Source of the DNA: Lytechinus variegatus
Taxonomy: Eukaryota > Echinodermata > Echinoidea > Temnopleuroida > Toxopneustidae
Length of the DNA stretch: 64,000 nucleotides
Direction of reading: 5' to 3'
Assembly (NCBI RefSeq): GCF_018143015.1
Contig: NC_054742.1
Location: 11,515,632 to 11,579,631 of the forward strand
The notes below the pieces were generated by a model. The model did not search any database. It saw only the letters and a list, made by a program, of their open reading frames with translations, and had not been told where the DNA came from. The position numbers and the translations under genes were made by a program. The stretch's first letter is position 1; each line of letters starts with the position of its first letter. This document shows, piece by piece, positions 11,691 to 24,800 of this stretch.

Positions 11691-11789
11691 TGTGACATAT
11701 ATATTCAACTGTATTCAAACATTCATGTACATAAATTTAACAAAGTAGCAAGTGCCAGCGCGTGAAACCTTCAACTGACCTGAGATGGT

Positions 11790-12374
11790 TTTAAGGGCAA
11801 GTCCACCCCAAAAAAGTTGATCAAAAGAGAAAAATCCATCAAACATAACACTGGAATCTCAAAATCGGATGTAAAATAAGAAAGTTATGATATTTTAAAG
11901 TTTGGCTTAATTTCACAAAACAGTTATATGCACATCCTGGTCGGTATGCAAATGAAGAGACTGATGACGTCATCCACTCACTTTTTCTTTTGTATTATGT
12001 GAAATCATTTTCTCTAAAATTGTCAAGGGAAACAGTGATTGATTCCTCCCTGAACATGTAGAATTAGCATTGTTTAATACTACATGTATATGTTTCAGTC
12101 AAGTCCTTTAATTATTTTCAAATGTAAAAATGAAATATTGTATAATTCAAACAATAAATAAACAAAAGAAATAGTGATCGACTGACCCATTTAAATTGCA
12201 TGCATGTCGCCGAGTTGTGCATATCACTGTACGTTTTGTAAATAAGCAAAACTTCAAAATGCCAGCATTTTTTTATTTTACATCCGATTTTGATGAAATT
12301 TTCAGCATTATGTTTGTTTGATTTTTCTCTAGTTATTCAAATCAACATTTTACTGGGATGGACTTGACCTTTAA
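11790..12374. mobile_element. MITE family A, complete copy
   Basis: It starts GGGCAAGTCCACCCCAAAAA and ends TGGGATGGACTTGACCTTTA in the opposite sense. Both arms contain the CGATTTTGA-type block (AATCTCAAAATCGGATGT and ATCCGATTTTGATGAAATT), making the whole element a long imperfect palindrome. It lies upstream of twinfilin. Confidence 0.75.
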
Positions 12375-12599
12375 AGATGATTTTATTCAAATGAATTCGG
12401 TGGAAATCCCAGGGGGGACGGCCCCCTACTCAAATAGTAAATTTGGGGTGATAAACTTTTTTCTTTTTGCTTATCAAATTTTCCAGCCCCCTTGTCCCCC
12501 TACCTTTTGGGAGAGATTTAGATTTCCGCCCCTCGGAATGAATTTAAAGACGACGATTCCTGTAATAATAATATATCAAAGCCCGTGATATAAAGACAA

Positions 12600-12800
12600 A
12601 GGCATATATACAATCAAAGACGATACACAGCCGGCCCATGACGCGAATGTACCACGAATTGTTCTTCAGTTCGTATACGGTACCGTCTCTCTCTCTACCT
12701 AGCTCTCTGAACGTTTCTTTCTTTACTTCGACAGAATCAATCCGGAAGTGTTAATAATTCACAAATCCAGTCAAGCTAGGGATTTGAACACATTTGCATC
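12600..12800 (+). promoter_or_regulatory. Probable twinfilin promoter / 5' UTR
   Basis: This is the region directly upstream of the twinfilin ATG. It has TCTCTCTCTCTACC and CTCTCTGAACG pyrimidine tracts, with no clear TATA box. An in-frame TAG lies 21 nt before the ATG, so the coding start is fixed. The promoter call is positional. Confidence 0.35.
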
Positions 12801-12825
12801 ATGTCCCACCAAACTGGTATACAAC
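12801..12825 (+). CDS. TWF: Twinfilin exon 1 (coding part)
   Basis: 25 nt encoding MSHQTGIQ plus one base. The donor is GTAAGT at 12826. The in-frame upstream TAG and A at -3 support the start. Confidence 0.93.
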
Positions 12826-15800
12826 GTAAGTTCATTAATGAATGAGAGTTCGAAATGTGTGAGAATTTATGCATATTAATTTTGAAGATTTTTGACAACT
12901 TAATGTTGGGGCACCGCTGAGACAGAGCACGGAGCGACCAGTAGTACAGTACCGGTACCACCCCGACAAGTACCGGCGCTGGTAGAGGTACAACGTACTT
13001 ACAAAGTCATGGGCCTATTTGGCTAGTGAGAGAGGGGGCGATTGCGATGCTCAGTTATTGGTAGGCGTTTCCCATGCCGGGGAAGACCGTATAATTTGAT
13101 AATTTAATGCCATGCCCATGATAATCGATTTTATGATCGTGGGCAACAACAGGAAGAAAAAAAACACCCTGGCCTAATTACACATTTGGCTAGTCTTAGT
13201 CTTAGAAAAAAACCCAAAAAACTTGGATTTGGAAAAAAATACAAATATGTTTGACCTAGACAGCTGGCAGCCGTCTGTTTCGAGGAGTTTTTAAACATTT
13301 TTTTTATATTTCTCCTCGTACACAAACGGCTCGCTATCGTGCAGCCACCATATAAATAAATATTTATTTATTTTATGTATCGAGGTCTTAGCTCATTCGA
13401 TTCGTAAAAATTCCGATATACGTGGAATTCACTTTGGTGATTTTGAAGTTAAACAAATACTTTATGCAGATGATATGACCCTTTTCATAAAAGATCCGTT
13501 ATCAATAGATAACATAGAAAAAACCTTTGAAAAATTTGAAAAAATATCAGGTTTGAGAATAAATAAAGACAAAACCTTTATTTTGCTGTTAGGCCCCCTC
13601 TCCGAAGAAAACGTTAGAATGCCTTTTGGTAAAGTAGTAGAAGTCATTAAAATATTGGGTATAACTTTTTCATTGGATGTGGAGGTACAGGAAAGGATAA
13701 ATTATAAAGAGATCTTAAGCAAAATTAAAAATTTGTTGAATTGGTGGAAACAGAGAGATCTCACTCTAATGGGAAAAATTCAATTGTTGAAAACATTTGC
13801 ACTCTCGAAAATAATTTTTGTATCGTCACTCACCCCAGTACCACCTTGGGTTTTTCATGATATTGAAACGTTAATGTTTGAATTTTTATGGAATGGGAAA
13901 GACAAAATAAAAAGGAACATTATGTGCATGGATTACGAAAAAGGAGGGCTTAGAATGATAGATTTTAACTTATTTGTATTTGCACAAAGGATTATGTGGT
14001 TAAAGAGACTCATACTCGGAGATTCGAAAATAGGATGGAAACGATTTTTTATAAATAGGACACGTGATTTTGGAGGCTTACTAATACTTTTTAGTAACAT
14101 ATCTTTAAATTTGTGCAGATTGTCCCTACCAAGCTTTTACATAAGTATGTTGGAAATATGGGGTGCTACGAAAGAAATATTGCTTAAAAAGGAAACGTCA
14201 AAAAGAAATGAGATATTCTTTAATAATAAATTTATACGTTTGGACGGAAATATGCTATTTGAAGAAAGCTTATTTCTTAGAAATATTTATAAAATACATC
14301 ATTTAGTTGATGACAGGGGTAATTTTAAATCATCTAGAGCCTTCCAGAGGATGGGATTAAAAGAAGATGAGATAGAATATCTCCACACAGTATATAAAAA
14401 TATTCCAGTAACGTGGAAATGTCTCTTGAAGAAAACAGACACATGCAGGGACACAGCTTTAAATTTCGAATTTATGTTTCATGGAAATGTGAACACAATA
14501 GCTAATGTTACATCAAAGAAAATCTATGAAGCTTTGTTAAACATGAAATCTGAGAGGTCATGCGCTGTTAAAAACATTGAAAGAATATATGACTTTTCTG
14601 AAAAAGATACTGATACAATATTTTTAAGACCCAGGGTAGCTACCTTAAATAGCAAGTTAAGGGAGTTTCAATTTAAATTGCTGTATGAACTTGTATATAC
14701 TAAAAAACATTTGTTTAGATTTAAATTATCAACACATAATCTATGTTCGTTCTGTGGCAAATGTGAAGAGACATATGAGCACATATTCTTCACCTGCGAA
14801 TACATAAAAACTTTATGGAAAGACTGTGGTTGTTTATTTAAATTACGTCAAATAGAAAATGTTAATTGGAAGGATATTCATATTGGAGTTAAGGTTTTTG
14901 ATATAGGGACGGAACAATTACTAAATCATATTATCCAAGGCTCCACATTAACTTTTTTTGGTGGTGGCCCGTTCGGGCCACCAAAACCTTCAAATAATAT
15001 TTTTTGGTGGCCCATTAGTAAAGTTTGGTGGCCCGAAAAATATAAAGAAAAACATTAATTAAAAATGAATAAAACAAACTGAAATATTCTGCAGTCACTA
15101 CCACGTACCACTATTCTTTGCACATCTTGTATGCAAATCGTGCTTGCTGTTATTTTACTTTACTTATTTTGTGGTAATGTATAAATTGTTCTATCATTGT
15201 GAATATGAAATGATTGAAAGAGAATAAAAGAACTCATAATGGTTAAGTAAAGAAATAGTGCATATAGCAAACTCAGATTGATTTACAAAACAATGATTTT
15301 TTCCTTTCTTCCTTTTTGATCGTAAAACCTAGATTATGCAGGCCCCAAATCCAGTTTATTTTCCAGCATTTTATAGCAGGAGAAAATCACAGAAAATATG
15401 CTGCAGAATTAGAACAATGTATAAAAGGGGGAAATAAACAAGAATAATTTTAAGAATAGTATATTGAAAAAAGAAACAAAAAAAATTGTAAAAATGAATA
15501 AGTAAAATTAGACAAATAAAAAAAGAAGTAAGAAAAAACAAAGAACAGGAAAAAATTGTGAAAAAAACAAAACAAAATGTAAGAAAAATGAATAAGACAA
15601 AATAATCAGAAAAAATGGGGAAAATTATTATTATTATTATTCAGTAGAAACATGTTCTTTAATCAGGCATATTCAATGGGAAGGGGTATATATAGTTTAA
15701 TCACTGTAAAAAAAATGACAAAAAATAAGAAAACGGCAAAAGTTTTCTGAAAAAAAACAGTGAGAAAATTCCTTCCCTATATTTGACAAAATGATGGAAA

Positions 15801-18800
15801 AATTCACATTTCACATCAATAAAATGCCTTCCCAAAGTATTTACTTCCTTAAGAGTGGTTTAAGAAGTAATTTATAAACAAGAAAGAAAGAAGCTGTCTA
15901 TTCAAGACAGCCTCGAAAATAAACCAAATATCAACATACATACAAATGCACATGTGGGACTGTGATGTACTCACCTATGTGTATTACTGCATTTGGAAAT
16001 CGGTCTTTTTGAGTCAAAAGAGAGGTCATAATTCCTCCTTTTAATGCTTGCAAATTATCAGGTTTCAGTAATATGGACTGTAGAAGGGCATTTCATTAGT
16101 GTAAAATGTAACTTTGACGTAGATTTTCAAAGTTCTGGGGAAGATTTCTTAGCAGTAACATTTCGCATCGCAGCTCCCTGAGTCTAGGCCTACATACTGT
16201 CATGACTATGCAATCTTTGTGTGTGTGTGTATTTGTGTGTAGATTAACAAAAAAGGCGCATGACGAATTGACTTGCAATTTGAACTGTAGAAAGTTGATA
16301 AATGCATGCAAAATCGGGAGAAAAATTGCGCTACTTTGAAAATAATTGGTTGCCCGATTCGGGCCACCAAAACTTAACATTTTTTCAATAATGGTTGCCC
16401 GAGATGAATTTTTGGTGGCCCCGGGCCACCGGGCCACCGCTAATGTCGAGCCTTGTATTATCTTTCTAATTAAATTTATGATCTTTGAGCATAGTAAGGC
16501 TAAAAGAAGACCCCCAACCCCTCAAGAGATAAGGAAAAAGATATTGGAAAATGAAAAGGAGGAAAAAAGAATAGCAGAGGCACGTGGAAAATTATCCGGT
16601 CACCTGAGGAAGTGGGACAACTTTCACACTTCACGATGACGAGGCACTCGGAATCCATTTGTTTTTAATTAATGCATGATATGCACTTATTTTCATGACA
16701 GCTGCCTTAACACTTATGCGGACAGATGAAATGCATTTGATCTGGTGGAGGTATGTGTGTGTGTGAGGGTGTGTGTGCGGGTGTGTGTGTGTGTGTGTGT
16801 GTAAGGGTGTGTGGGCAGGGGGTGTTTGTGCGTGAATCGGTTTTGAGTGTGATGGGGGTGGGATGTGAGTGTGCGGGAAGGTCCGAAGATTTTCAATAGT
16901 AATTCTTCTCTCATAAATCCCATATTTTAATAAACTTACAGGTTTCTTTACAGAGTTTTCTTTGTGATAAATGGTAAATAATTTGATTTTAGGTTGTACT
17001 TTTTTTTTCGCTTCAATTAACATATGTATTATGTATATATATAAAATGTAAGAGAAAAGAATGTACATCAGACACAACAAATTGAATTGATTTAGAATTT
17101 ATTTATGACATTGTTTAAACTCATTTTTGTTAAGAATTGTTAAATGTAACCATAATATTTGTAAGTTCAAATCAAACTTTGTAATGAACGTTATATTTTA
17201 CTATGTTCAATTGTGTTTTATGAGAGAAGAGAATAAAAGATTACTAAAAAAAAAAAAATAAATAAAGGGATTTGCAATGCGATTCCCCCCGTCGGGGCTT
17301 TTCAATTTTTGTCTTTAATGAATAAAAATTTTGAAAATTAACGTGACCACAATGCAAATTTATATTCCCTCTTGGCATTAATTGCCAAAAAACAGAGAAA
17401 AATGAAGTTAAAAGGAACAAAAACAGTGACTTACACTTACCTCGGCTGTCGCGCAAATTCACTTCCCCGTTTTATCCGATCTTAAGTACATAAACATATG
17501 GCCATTGAGTCCCCTGTACAGATCGCGCTAGAACTTCGGTCTCTGTATTTGGTGAGAGAAGCCAACGAAGTTCAGCTGAACAACCAACAAAACAGAGACC
17601 GAAGCTTTTGGTCTATGTTTGACCCCACGATTGACCATTGACCAGTCTTTCAAAACCAACTTTATTTTTGAAAATCTGTGTTTTTAATACCCTTAACGAG
17701 TGCTCATGTACATGTGGCTTCCGTCCAAAACGGAAAAAAACACCCCTTTTTTTTGGTCATGCATGTGTACAGCAATATTTGGCTGCCCCTCCTCCCGCCC
17801 ACCCCCCTCCCGGATTATTGGTTCTGCTGAACTCGGCTCCACTTACCAGGGACTAGCCAGAGGCTCCTATAGTCCTAGAGAGTAAAAATAATGCACTAAC
17901 GTGTGCTTACTCTCCATGGAGCCAGGAATTGCTTCCCATTCATAAGCGTGTACCGCAAAAAACACCTGAAATTTTCGCCCCCAAGATTTTTCTACTTTCT
18001 AAAAGATCTAGCCCTAAATCATGTTAATGGGATACATTTTCATTTCTAACATTTATATGACATTGATTTCATTTGCGATAATAAATGTCGGAAATGAAGC
18101 CTCTTGTTTTTGTGCACATAGTTTTGTAGAGATTTTTACTGGCAGTTTTCATCTGGGCACTTGACAAGCATGAACTAGTACAATGATACATGTTTATACC
18201 TAAAATAAAATTGTCTTTTGCATCACAAGGACCCTGTATGTACATGTAATTATCTTCAAATTATTTGTATTTGAGTATTAATTCTAATTTGTCCAATCTT
18301 TATAGTAAAGTTAAAATATGGACCAATTTTAGAAAAAAAATCAAAATTTGCTCCAGAATCCATAGTGTCAAATCTCATACAACAATGGGCATCAACTCCT
18401 AATGCATCGATTTTACTATTGTTCTTTTACCAACAGCTTCAGATGAATTAGAGACAGTAATAAAAGAAGCCAAAAATGAGGGAGGAACCATAAGAGTAAT
18501 CAAAGTGGTAATTGAAGAAGGTTAGTATGAATATAAAACAATGATAGGTAAAGTAGATGGTATTATTACATCTATTTAGGCAGCAATACAGCATTTTCCA
18601 TGATTTAATAGCATTATTGATGGTACATATCCCTGATTTCTTTGTTGCTGTCTTTTGTTTAGGTATCTTTGACAACCTATATCATGTCCCTGGAAATAGT
18701 GTTGTCTAAAATGGCATTGAACACATACACTCTGTACATTGCATCCACAAGAGTTGAATAGCCATTATGATTATGGTAGTGGAAAAGTTTAACGTACTAT

Positions 18801-21800
18801 ACTGGCAATAATGTTCATTCTTTCTAAATTTCTGAAGGTTAAATGGAATCTACCTGCATGAAGGAGGAGTTTCCTGTAACCCTATCCTGTATGTTGCCAG
18901 AGTTTAAATGAAAAGGAGTTATTTTTTTCTAAAATAATTGTTCATCTTTGAGACACACTTGGCTATTTAATAATATTCTTTGAGGCGAATTTGTGATATT
19001 TTTTTTTTATTGATTTTGTTTCTCACCCCAAGATGACACTATTAACACAGCAGTCAAGTGGAGTAATTATGATTTACAAAAAACTGGATAAATATGACCC
19101 TGCCCATACATGATTCAATAATGAATTGACCTTACATTAAAAAAGAAAAAAACTTCAAGCAAGAAAATTTAGTTCTATTTCCATTACTTCCAGCTGGTTG
19201 ATTAAATTGCGAAAGTATTCTAAGGAAATTTGGTATTCTGGTAATTTTTCACCATTCTTGGTGACACTGAATTTCTCAAGTATTTCTTGTTTTCTCCAGT
19301 CCACCAATCTCTGCAAAATAAAATCACTGACCAGTGTATACCTAGGGTTGCAAAATTCCGGGGAATTTTCGCGCTGGAAACTTTCCTTTGGAATAAACAG
19401 GAATTTATTGGGAATTTCGGCAATTTTCAGGAATTTTGAAGAATTGTTGGGAATTTTCAAGAAATGTTGGGAATTTTCAAAAAGTTGCAATTTTCTGTTA
19501 TTCACATACAGGAGTTGAAAGGATAGAACTGGCAGATGATGCTTGATTGTGCTTTGTCAGCAAGTTTCAAGCAAAATATAATGCTAAGACAGACAAGGCA
19601 AAATTTCAATGAATATTTCATATAAAAGTTGATTTACTGTATTACTGGTTGAATGGTATGTGCGATGGCTGTACTATACTGCAAATGCTTTACACATACA
19701 TTGTTCATGGATTGATGCCTCTTGGCTATTCTGATCTTTTTGCAGGTGAGAATCATTATTAATAAGAATTATGACATTATTGTTGTTATTAGCATTATAT
19801 CATTATTATTATAAACCCCTCAAAAAAAGTTCTGCAACTCAAGTTTGAGTGCTAATAAATTTCTTAGTGTGCCATCATCATGTACGTGGTATGATTGGAA
19901 AGTATGATTATTCCTCTTTACGATCATGTGTCATTTGTAATGCTAGTGTTATGAAATACACAGACATGATAAATGTACAGCAATGTAAAAAATGAAATGT
20001 TGCAAAATTCGTTGCCATGTCACATTTGAGTTCTGCAACTCAAACTGCAAGTTTGAGTGCTAATAAATTTCTTAGTGTGCCATCATCATGTTTAAAAGTG
20101 ATATCTTTAGAAAGCATGATTATTCTTCTTTACAATCATGTGTCATTTATAATGCTAGTGTTATCATGAAATACACAGACATGATAATATGCAGCAATGT
20201 TAGAAATGTGTCGTTTCCAATTAGCGAATTTCCAATTGTTTTGAGGATGGACCAAGTGCATTCACAGTCACCTGCATGGTGGAAATTCTATAGAAATGGA
20301 GACTCTTGTTAGAAATCAATGCATTTTGCAACATTTCACTTCCGACTTTTCTCAATGTTCAGGGTGATTACATAATCACAGCAAATGGCATGTCATTGTA
20401 AAGAGGAATAATTCAGCTTTCAATGATACCAGTTTCATCTTTTATACTTCATTAACCAAAAAGATATCATCCCCAAACTGAGTTGCAATTTTTTTTTGAG
20501 TGGTTTATCATCATTACTTTATTTCTCATTTATTTCTGCAAAGCAGAAGTGAGAACTTGGTGCTGTTTGCAGCGTTAATTTGATGAGTATAAGTACAGTT
20601 TTCTGGTTCAAGCTTAAGGTTAATTTCAGTTCAATTAACCCTCTTAGAAATACACATTTTGTTCATTATTTTCAAAATACTAGATCAAATTAAATGAAAC
20701 TTATGAGATTGTCATTTAATATCTTAAAAGATATGAAATTGATAACAAGTTTCTCAATCTCAATTAAGTCAAAGGTCATTTGAGGTCAACAAACATTGAA
20801 GTGAATTTTTTCTCCCTGTGTGAAAAATTATTCATCTTGATTGTTTTCAAAGTCAGTCATTGTAATATTGTTTTTTCTCCCCCCCCCCAATTTCAGGGGC
20901 GGAGGGGGGGGCATCTCAGAAATAAATTAGCAATTTAACATTTTTCATTCCTGGGCCTGATTTTTCCCATTTAAAGACTCAAAGCCTGTGCCATAGCTGC
21001 TGGTGGGATTGGTCTACTGTGCAAACCTAGTCTGCAGGCATAGACCCCGATTAAAACTTTGATCGAAAAGTGGGTCTCCATGCAAAGACTAGCACATAAA
21101 ATCTTGCTGTTTCCTGAGGGAAAGGGCCTTCAGTAGAATCAGTACACAAGGTATGAGTAGCCTGCACATTCAGACCTTTAACTAGACTGAAGGCTTTACA
21201 CAGCAGACTAAGTGCAAACCCTTCACTCGAGGAAAATGGTCTGAATATGCAGCCCAAGGTTTCTGCCAGTGACTTGTGTACAGAAGGTCCTTTTGTTCAA
21301 CAGAAAGTTGTATTCATGCTAGTCTTGTGTGAAGTCCCACTTGTGGATCAAAGTTTCAATAAGGGTCTGTGCATGTAGACTACATGTAGGGGCAATGTCC
21401 TCTTAACATGTTATTGTATAATAGCAGGTTTTCACATAAAAAACATTGACATTTAAAGAAAAAATAAAAAAAGTGTAATGCAAAGTTTTATTCTTTTCAT
21501 GTTGAATTGAAAAGCTTCATTTTGTACATAATGCTCCACCATGTTACTGGATACATACATGTACTATAATGTATTGATGTACAGTTTGATGAATATTTTA
21601 TACCCTGGGCAATTTAAAGAATGAAGAAAAGTATAAATACAAATGGAAAGTATGATATTTGAGGATATCAATTCATAATTTTGTATTTAAAAACAGAATT
21701 TATCACTTTTTGTGAAAAAATGAAAATTCCCGACAGCTGAAAATTCCCGAAATTTTCCATGGAAATTTTCCAAAATTTCTGGAAAGTTTCCAACCCTTTG

Positions 21801-24800
21801 CAACCCTATGAGTACCAATCATCAAAAATATTTTGACTCGGACCTTCCTGAGATAAGTGGCATCATTTGGTGTGATGGTTTTCAAATTCCCTGGAATAAG
21901 CATGATATTTTATATTATATTCATTGAAAGAGGTATGTCATACCATCCAACATATTGAACTAAACTAATTGATAGTTGCATGTGATTTAATGGTTGATAT
22001 TTGGCAGTAGGTCTAATAAAAACCACAGATCTGTGCAGACTTTTTCCATTTGTTCAGTGACATACTATTCACCTGGTCCACCCAATTTCTTTCATCCTAA
22101 AGTTTGAATAACAAAGACTTAGGCTATATTTTGTAAGCTTTGAAAAGGTATAAGACCACTGTTGCATCAATAAAATCACTTACCCGTGGCCAGCTTGCAC
22201 CTATCTCGGGTAGGAAAGAAATCACTGCACATGAAATCATGTCAAACCAACCCAGGGCCACCTATTAGCAAACCTACCCAAAAGCACCTCTAAGGATAGT
22301 CTCAGGGTGTCTCAAGGTGTCCATGGACCACCAACATGTTGTAAACCCAAACCTACCTTGAACCCATCTCGGTCCACTTGCAGTAGTTGACAGCATCGAC
22401 CCCACATGGTGGTGTGAACGTTAGTCAGAAAGAAGCGAGTGAGGATTATGATTTATGAAGTGAAGCTCTATTATTGACACAGATACATAGGCCTGTATTC
22501 TGAACTCGGGTTTAAATTAAACTCTGGTTTAAAGTTGTGGTTAGAGCCAATTGGGATAGAAGTCTCTAACAGTACACATTCAATCAATTAACTCATATGA
22601 AGCCCAAATTGTCTGGGAATGATTGATAACTGAAGTATTTTGAAGTATTTTTCTTCATTATGAAAGCAAAAGGAAACAAAACAGTAAACATAAGTAATAA
22701 ACACATAACTTTTGGCTCCACATAATTTTAGTACAGAGTAAGAGTCCCATGGTCTAAGTTAAACCTGACTTAAGAATACTAGCTATATATTCTGCACTTT
22801 TTCTAGACCTCTTTCAATCAGACTGAATTTATTGATTTTAATTAAGGGTCTGTGCCTTCAGACTATTGAATTTGAAACTTACCAACTTTCTCTGACCTAC
22901 ATGTACATGTATATGGGAGGAATGAATGTTGTGATGTAAACAGACTCTTTTTTCCAGACCAGGGCTGTTCACAAAACTAATCCACTTAAATCTTGGTTGC
23001 AAGATTGTAACTGGTCTTGTTCCTGCCTCGGGTAAGCAATTTCTAGATGTTCATGTTCTAAGGTGAATAGATTCATTTTGAATAAGTGCAAAGTAAGTTA
23101 AAGAAACAACTTGCTTGTGTACTTACTCAAACTGGCTTTTTCTGTTCCATATTACAGGAATTGTTTAAACATATTGTATTCAAAGGAAGTTATGAATGTA
23201 CAGTTCTGTATTCAGAGTCATTTTATTTAGTCATTTTGATTTACTTAATTTATTCTTATTATTTTTGTTTTAACAGAGGAACTGGTGGTAGCAGCAAAAC
23301 ATGATGCAGTTGGCTCATGGGAAGATGATATCCTTTACAGAGTAAAGTGGCAAGGCAGTTCATATAAAATTGCCAGCTCTTCACCCTGGATTGTTTGATA
23401 ATGTAACCAAAATGTTTCCTTGCTAATTTACTTATTGTTATGATTCAGAATTATTATTAATATCTTTTTCAAGAATGTTATTCTTTAATGTTGCCCCAAG
23501 GGATTATATTACAGATGAACATGATGGATTTTTTTTAATGAATGAACTTGAAATACAATTACAGCAGAATTTCATTCATGATGTTTAATGTTATTCCAAT
23601 GATGTCTATTTCAAAGGGGTAGGACAGGCTGAAAATGATGTGATTAGACCAGATAAAGAAAAATCAAATAAAAACTGAAAATTTGATCAAAATTGAACAA
23701 GGTATAACAAAGTTGTGACATTTAAAGATTTGCATTATTTTGGTAATTTACAGTTCTATACATGCGTTCATGAATATTCAGTGAGAAAATTGATGATGTC
23801 ATATCCCCACTTGTTCTTTTCTATTTTATTATGCGCAATTATGTTTATTCATATTTTGTCCTCTAAAAGTAAGAAAATTGAATTGACAACTGATTGAAAG
23901 CATTAGATATCCATTGCTGCAACTTACATGTGTATCTTATTATAAGGGTAAGGGAGACATATACATAATGTGAAATAATTATGATTTTATGTAAAGTGGG
24001 GATATAACATCATCAGCTCATTTAATGAATATTCACGACAAACTGACATTTTCACAAAATATTTCTTAAATTTGAATTCATTAACTTTGTTATTTGTGAT
24101 AAGATTTAATGGAATTTTCAGCATTTTGCTCGGTGAAGTTTCATTTAGTTTAATTTCCATTTAGTATTATAGTAGTTTTTAAAGTACTTGTTCATCTGTT
24201 GTGAAATTTACTCTTAACTTTATTCTCAGGGGTATTTGTAAAGTACATGTAATAGTGTTACTTTTGTTTACTGAGGGCTATTTACATATTGGTGTTGGTA
24301 CATAAAAGCAAGCAAAACATTAAATATTGACTGTCTTTGTATTTTCCTTGACAATAATGTTACATTTTGATGTATTAGTACCACCATTGCTTGAGGAAAA
24401 GAGTCCTTGCTACATCTTTTACCGGAAGGACACTAAAGATGCTCAGGGATATAAGTGGATTTTCATCCCATTTGTCCCAGATGACAGTCCGGTAAGTGCC
24501 AATAATAATCTTATTACCATCTTCATAATACTGTAAAGCGACCATGAAAAAAAGCAAGAAAAAGAAAACAAAAGAAACTAGAGAGTCTTTAACAAGAACA
24601 AAATAAGATGAAAAGTTACATGTGCATTAAAAGTAAAATTGATGTTGGTTGCTACATAACAAATAAAAGGTCTTAAATAAAAGTTGTGTACCACAAAATG
24701 GCTTAGTCTTGTGATGAACAATCGATTTATGTCTTACCTTGAACTAGGCTTATACAAGATTGATAATGATATGCTCAGGTTTTGGATCAAAGACCGAATT

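Larger units (their letters stand above)
13350..17267 (+). mobile_element. 5'-truncated L1/Tx1-like LINE, itself interrupted
   Basis: This non-LTR retrotransposon is truncated inside the reverse transcriptase. It ends in an A-rich tail (about 17249-17267) after AGAATAAAAGATTACT. It interrupts the repeat whose halves lie at 13255-13349 and 17268-17640. ATAAATAAA occurs near both ends and may be the target duplication, but A-richness makes this weak. It is interrupted by a TIR element at 14936-16455. Confidence 0.85.
12826..18436 (+). other. Twinfilin intron 1 with nested insertions
   Basis: 5.6 kb, GTAAGT...CCAACAG. It carries the split repeat, LINE and TIR element described separately. The remaining parts (12900-13250 and 17640-18430) show G-rich and T-rich stretches but no further exon. 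Confidence 0.85.
19343..21808. mobile_element. 2.5-kb hAT-like TIR element with nested elements
   Basis: The left end TAGGGTTGCAAAATTCC is inverted at the right end, where TTGCAACCCTA ends at 21808. Further inverted GGAAACTTTCC lies inside both ends. Flanking 8-mers are TGTATACC and TGAGTACC (6 of 8 identical), consistent with an old hAT-type duplication. Near the left end are many GGAATTTT/GAATTTTC repeats. No transposase frame was found. It contains 19811-20508 and 21028-21383. Confidence 0.7.
18521..23276 (+). other. Twinfilin intron 2
   Basis: 4.8 kb, GTTAGT...TTTAACAG. It is largely made of the TIR elements at 19343-21808 and 22495-22780. The sequence at 22180-22440, with two CACCTATCTCGG/CCCATCTCGG blocks, is unassigned. 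Confidence 0.8.

Noticed and set aside
16631..17080. His/Thr-rich 149-codon minus-strand frame
   Set aside because: It is the complement of the (GT)n tract in the LINE 3' UTR.
12826..18436. Treating the 527-codon LINE frame as a host gene
   Set aside because: YADD reverse transcriptase blocks, an A-rich tail and interruption of a repeat show that it is a retrotransposon.
22180..22440. Possible minus-strand exon ([17 protein letters not shown], then AAGGTAGG)
   Set aside because: The frame has a nearby stop, no convincing acceptor or partner exon, and repeated CACC/CATCTCGG blocks suggesting an unclassified repeat.
23342..24379. GT-AG alternative for twinfilin intron 3
   Set aside because: GTAAAG to TATTAG joins phase 0 to phase 1, shifting the frame and destroying the [11 protein letters not shown] core; the AT-AC pair is exact.
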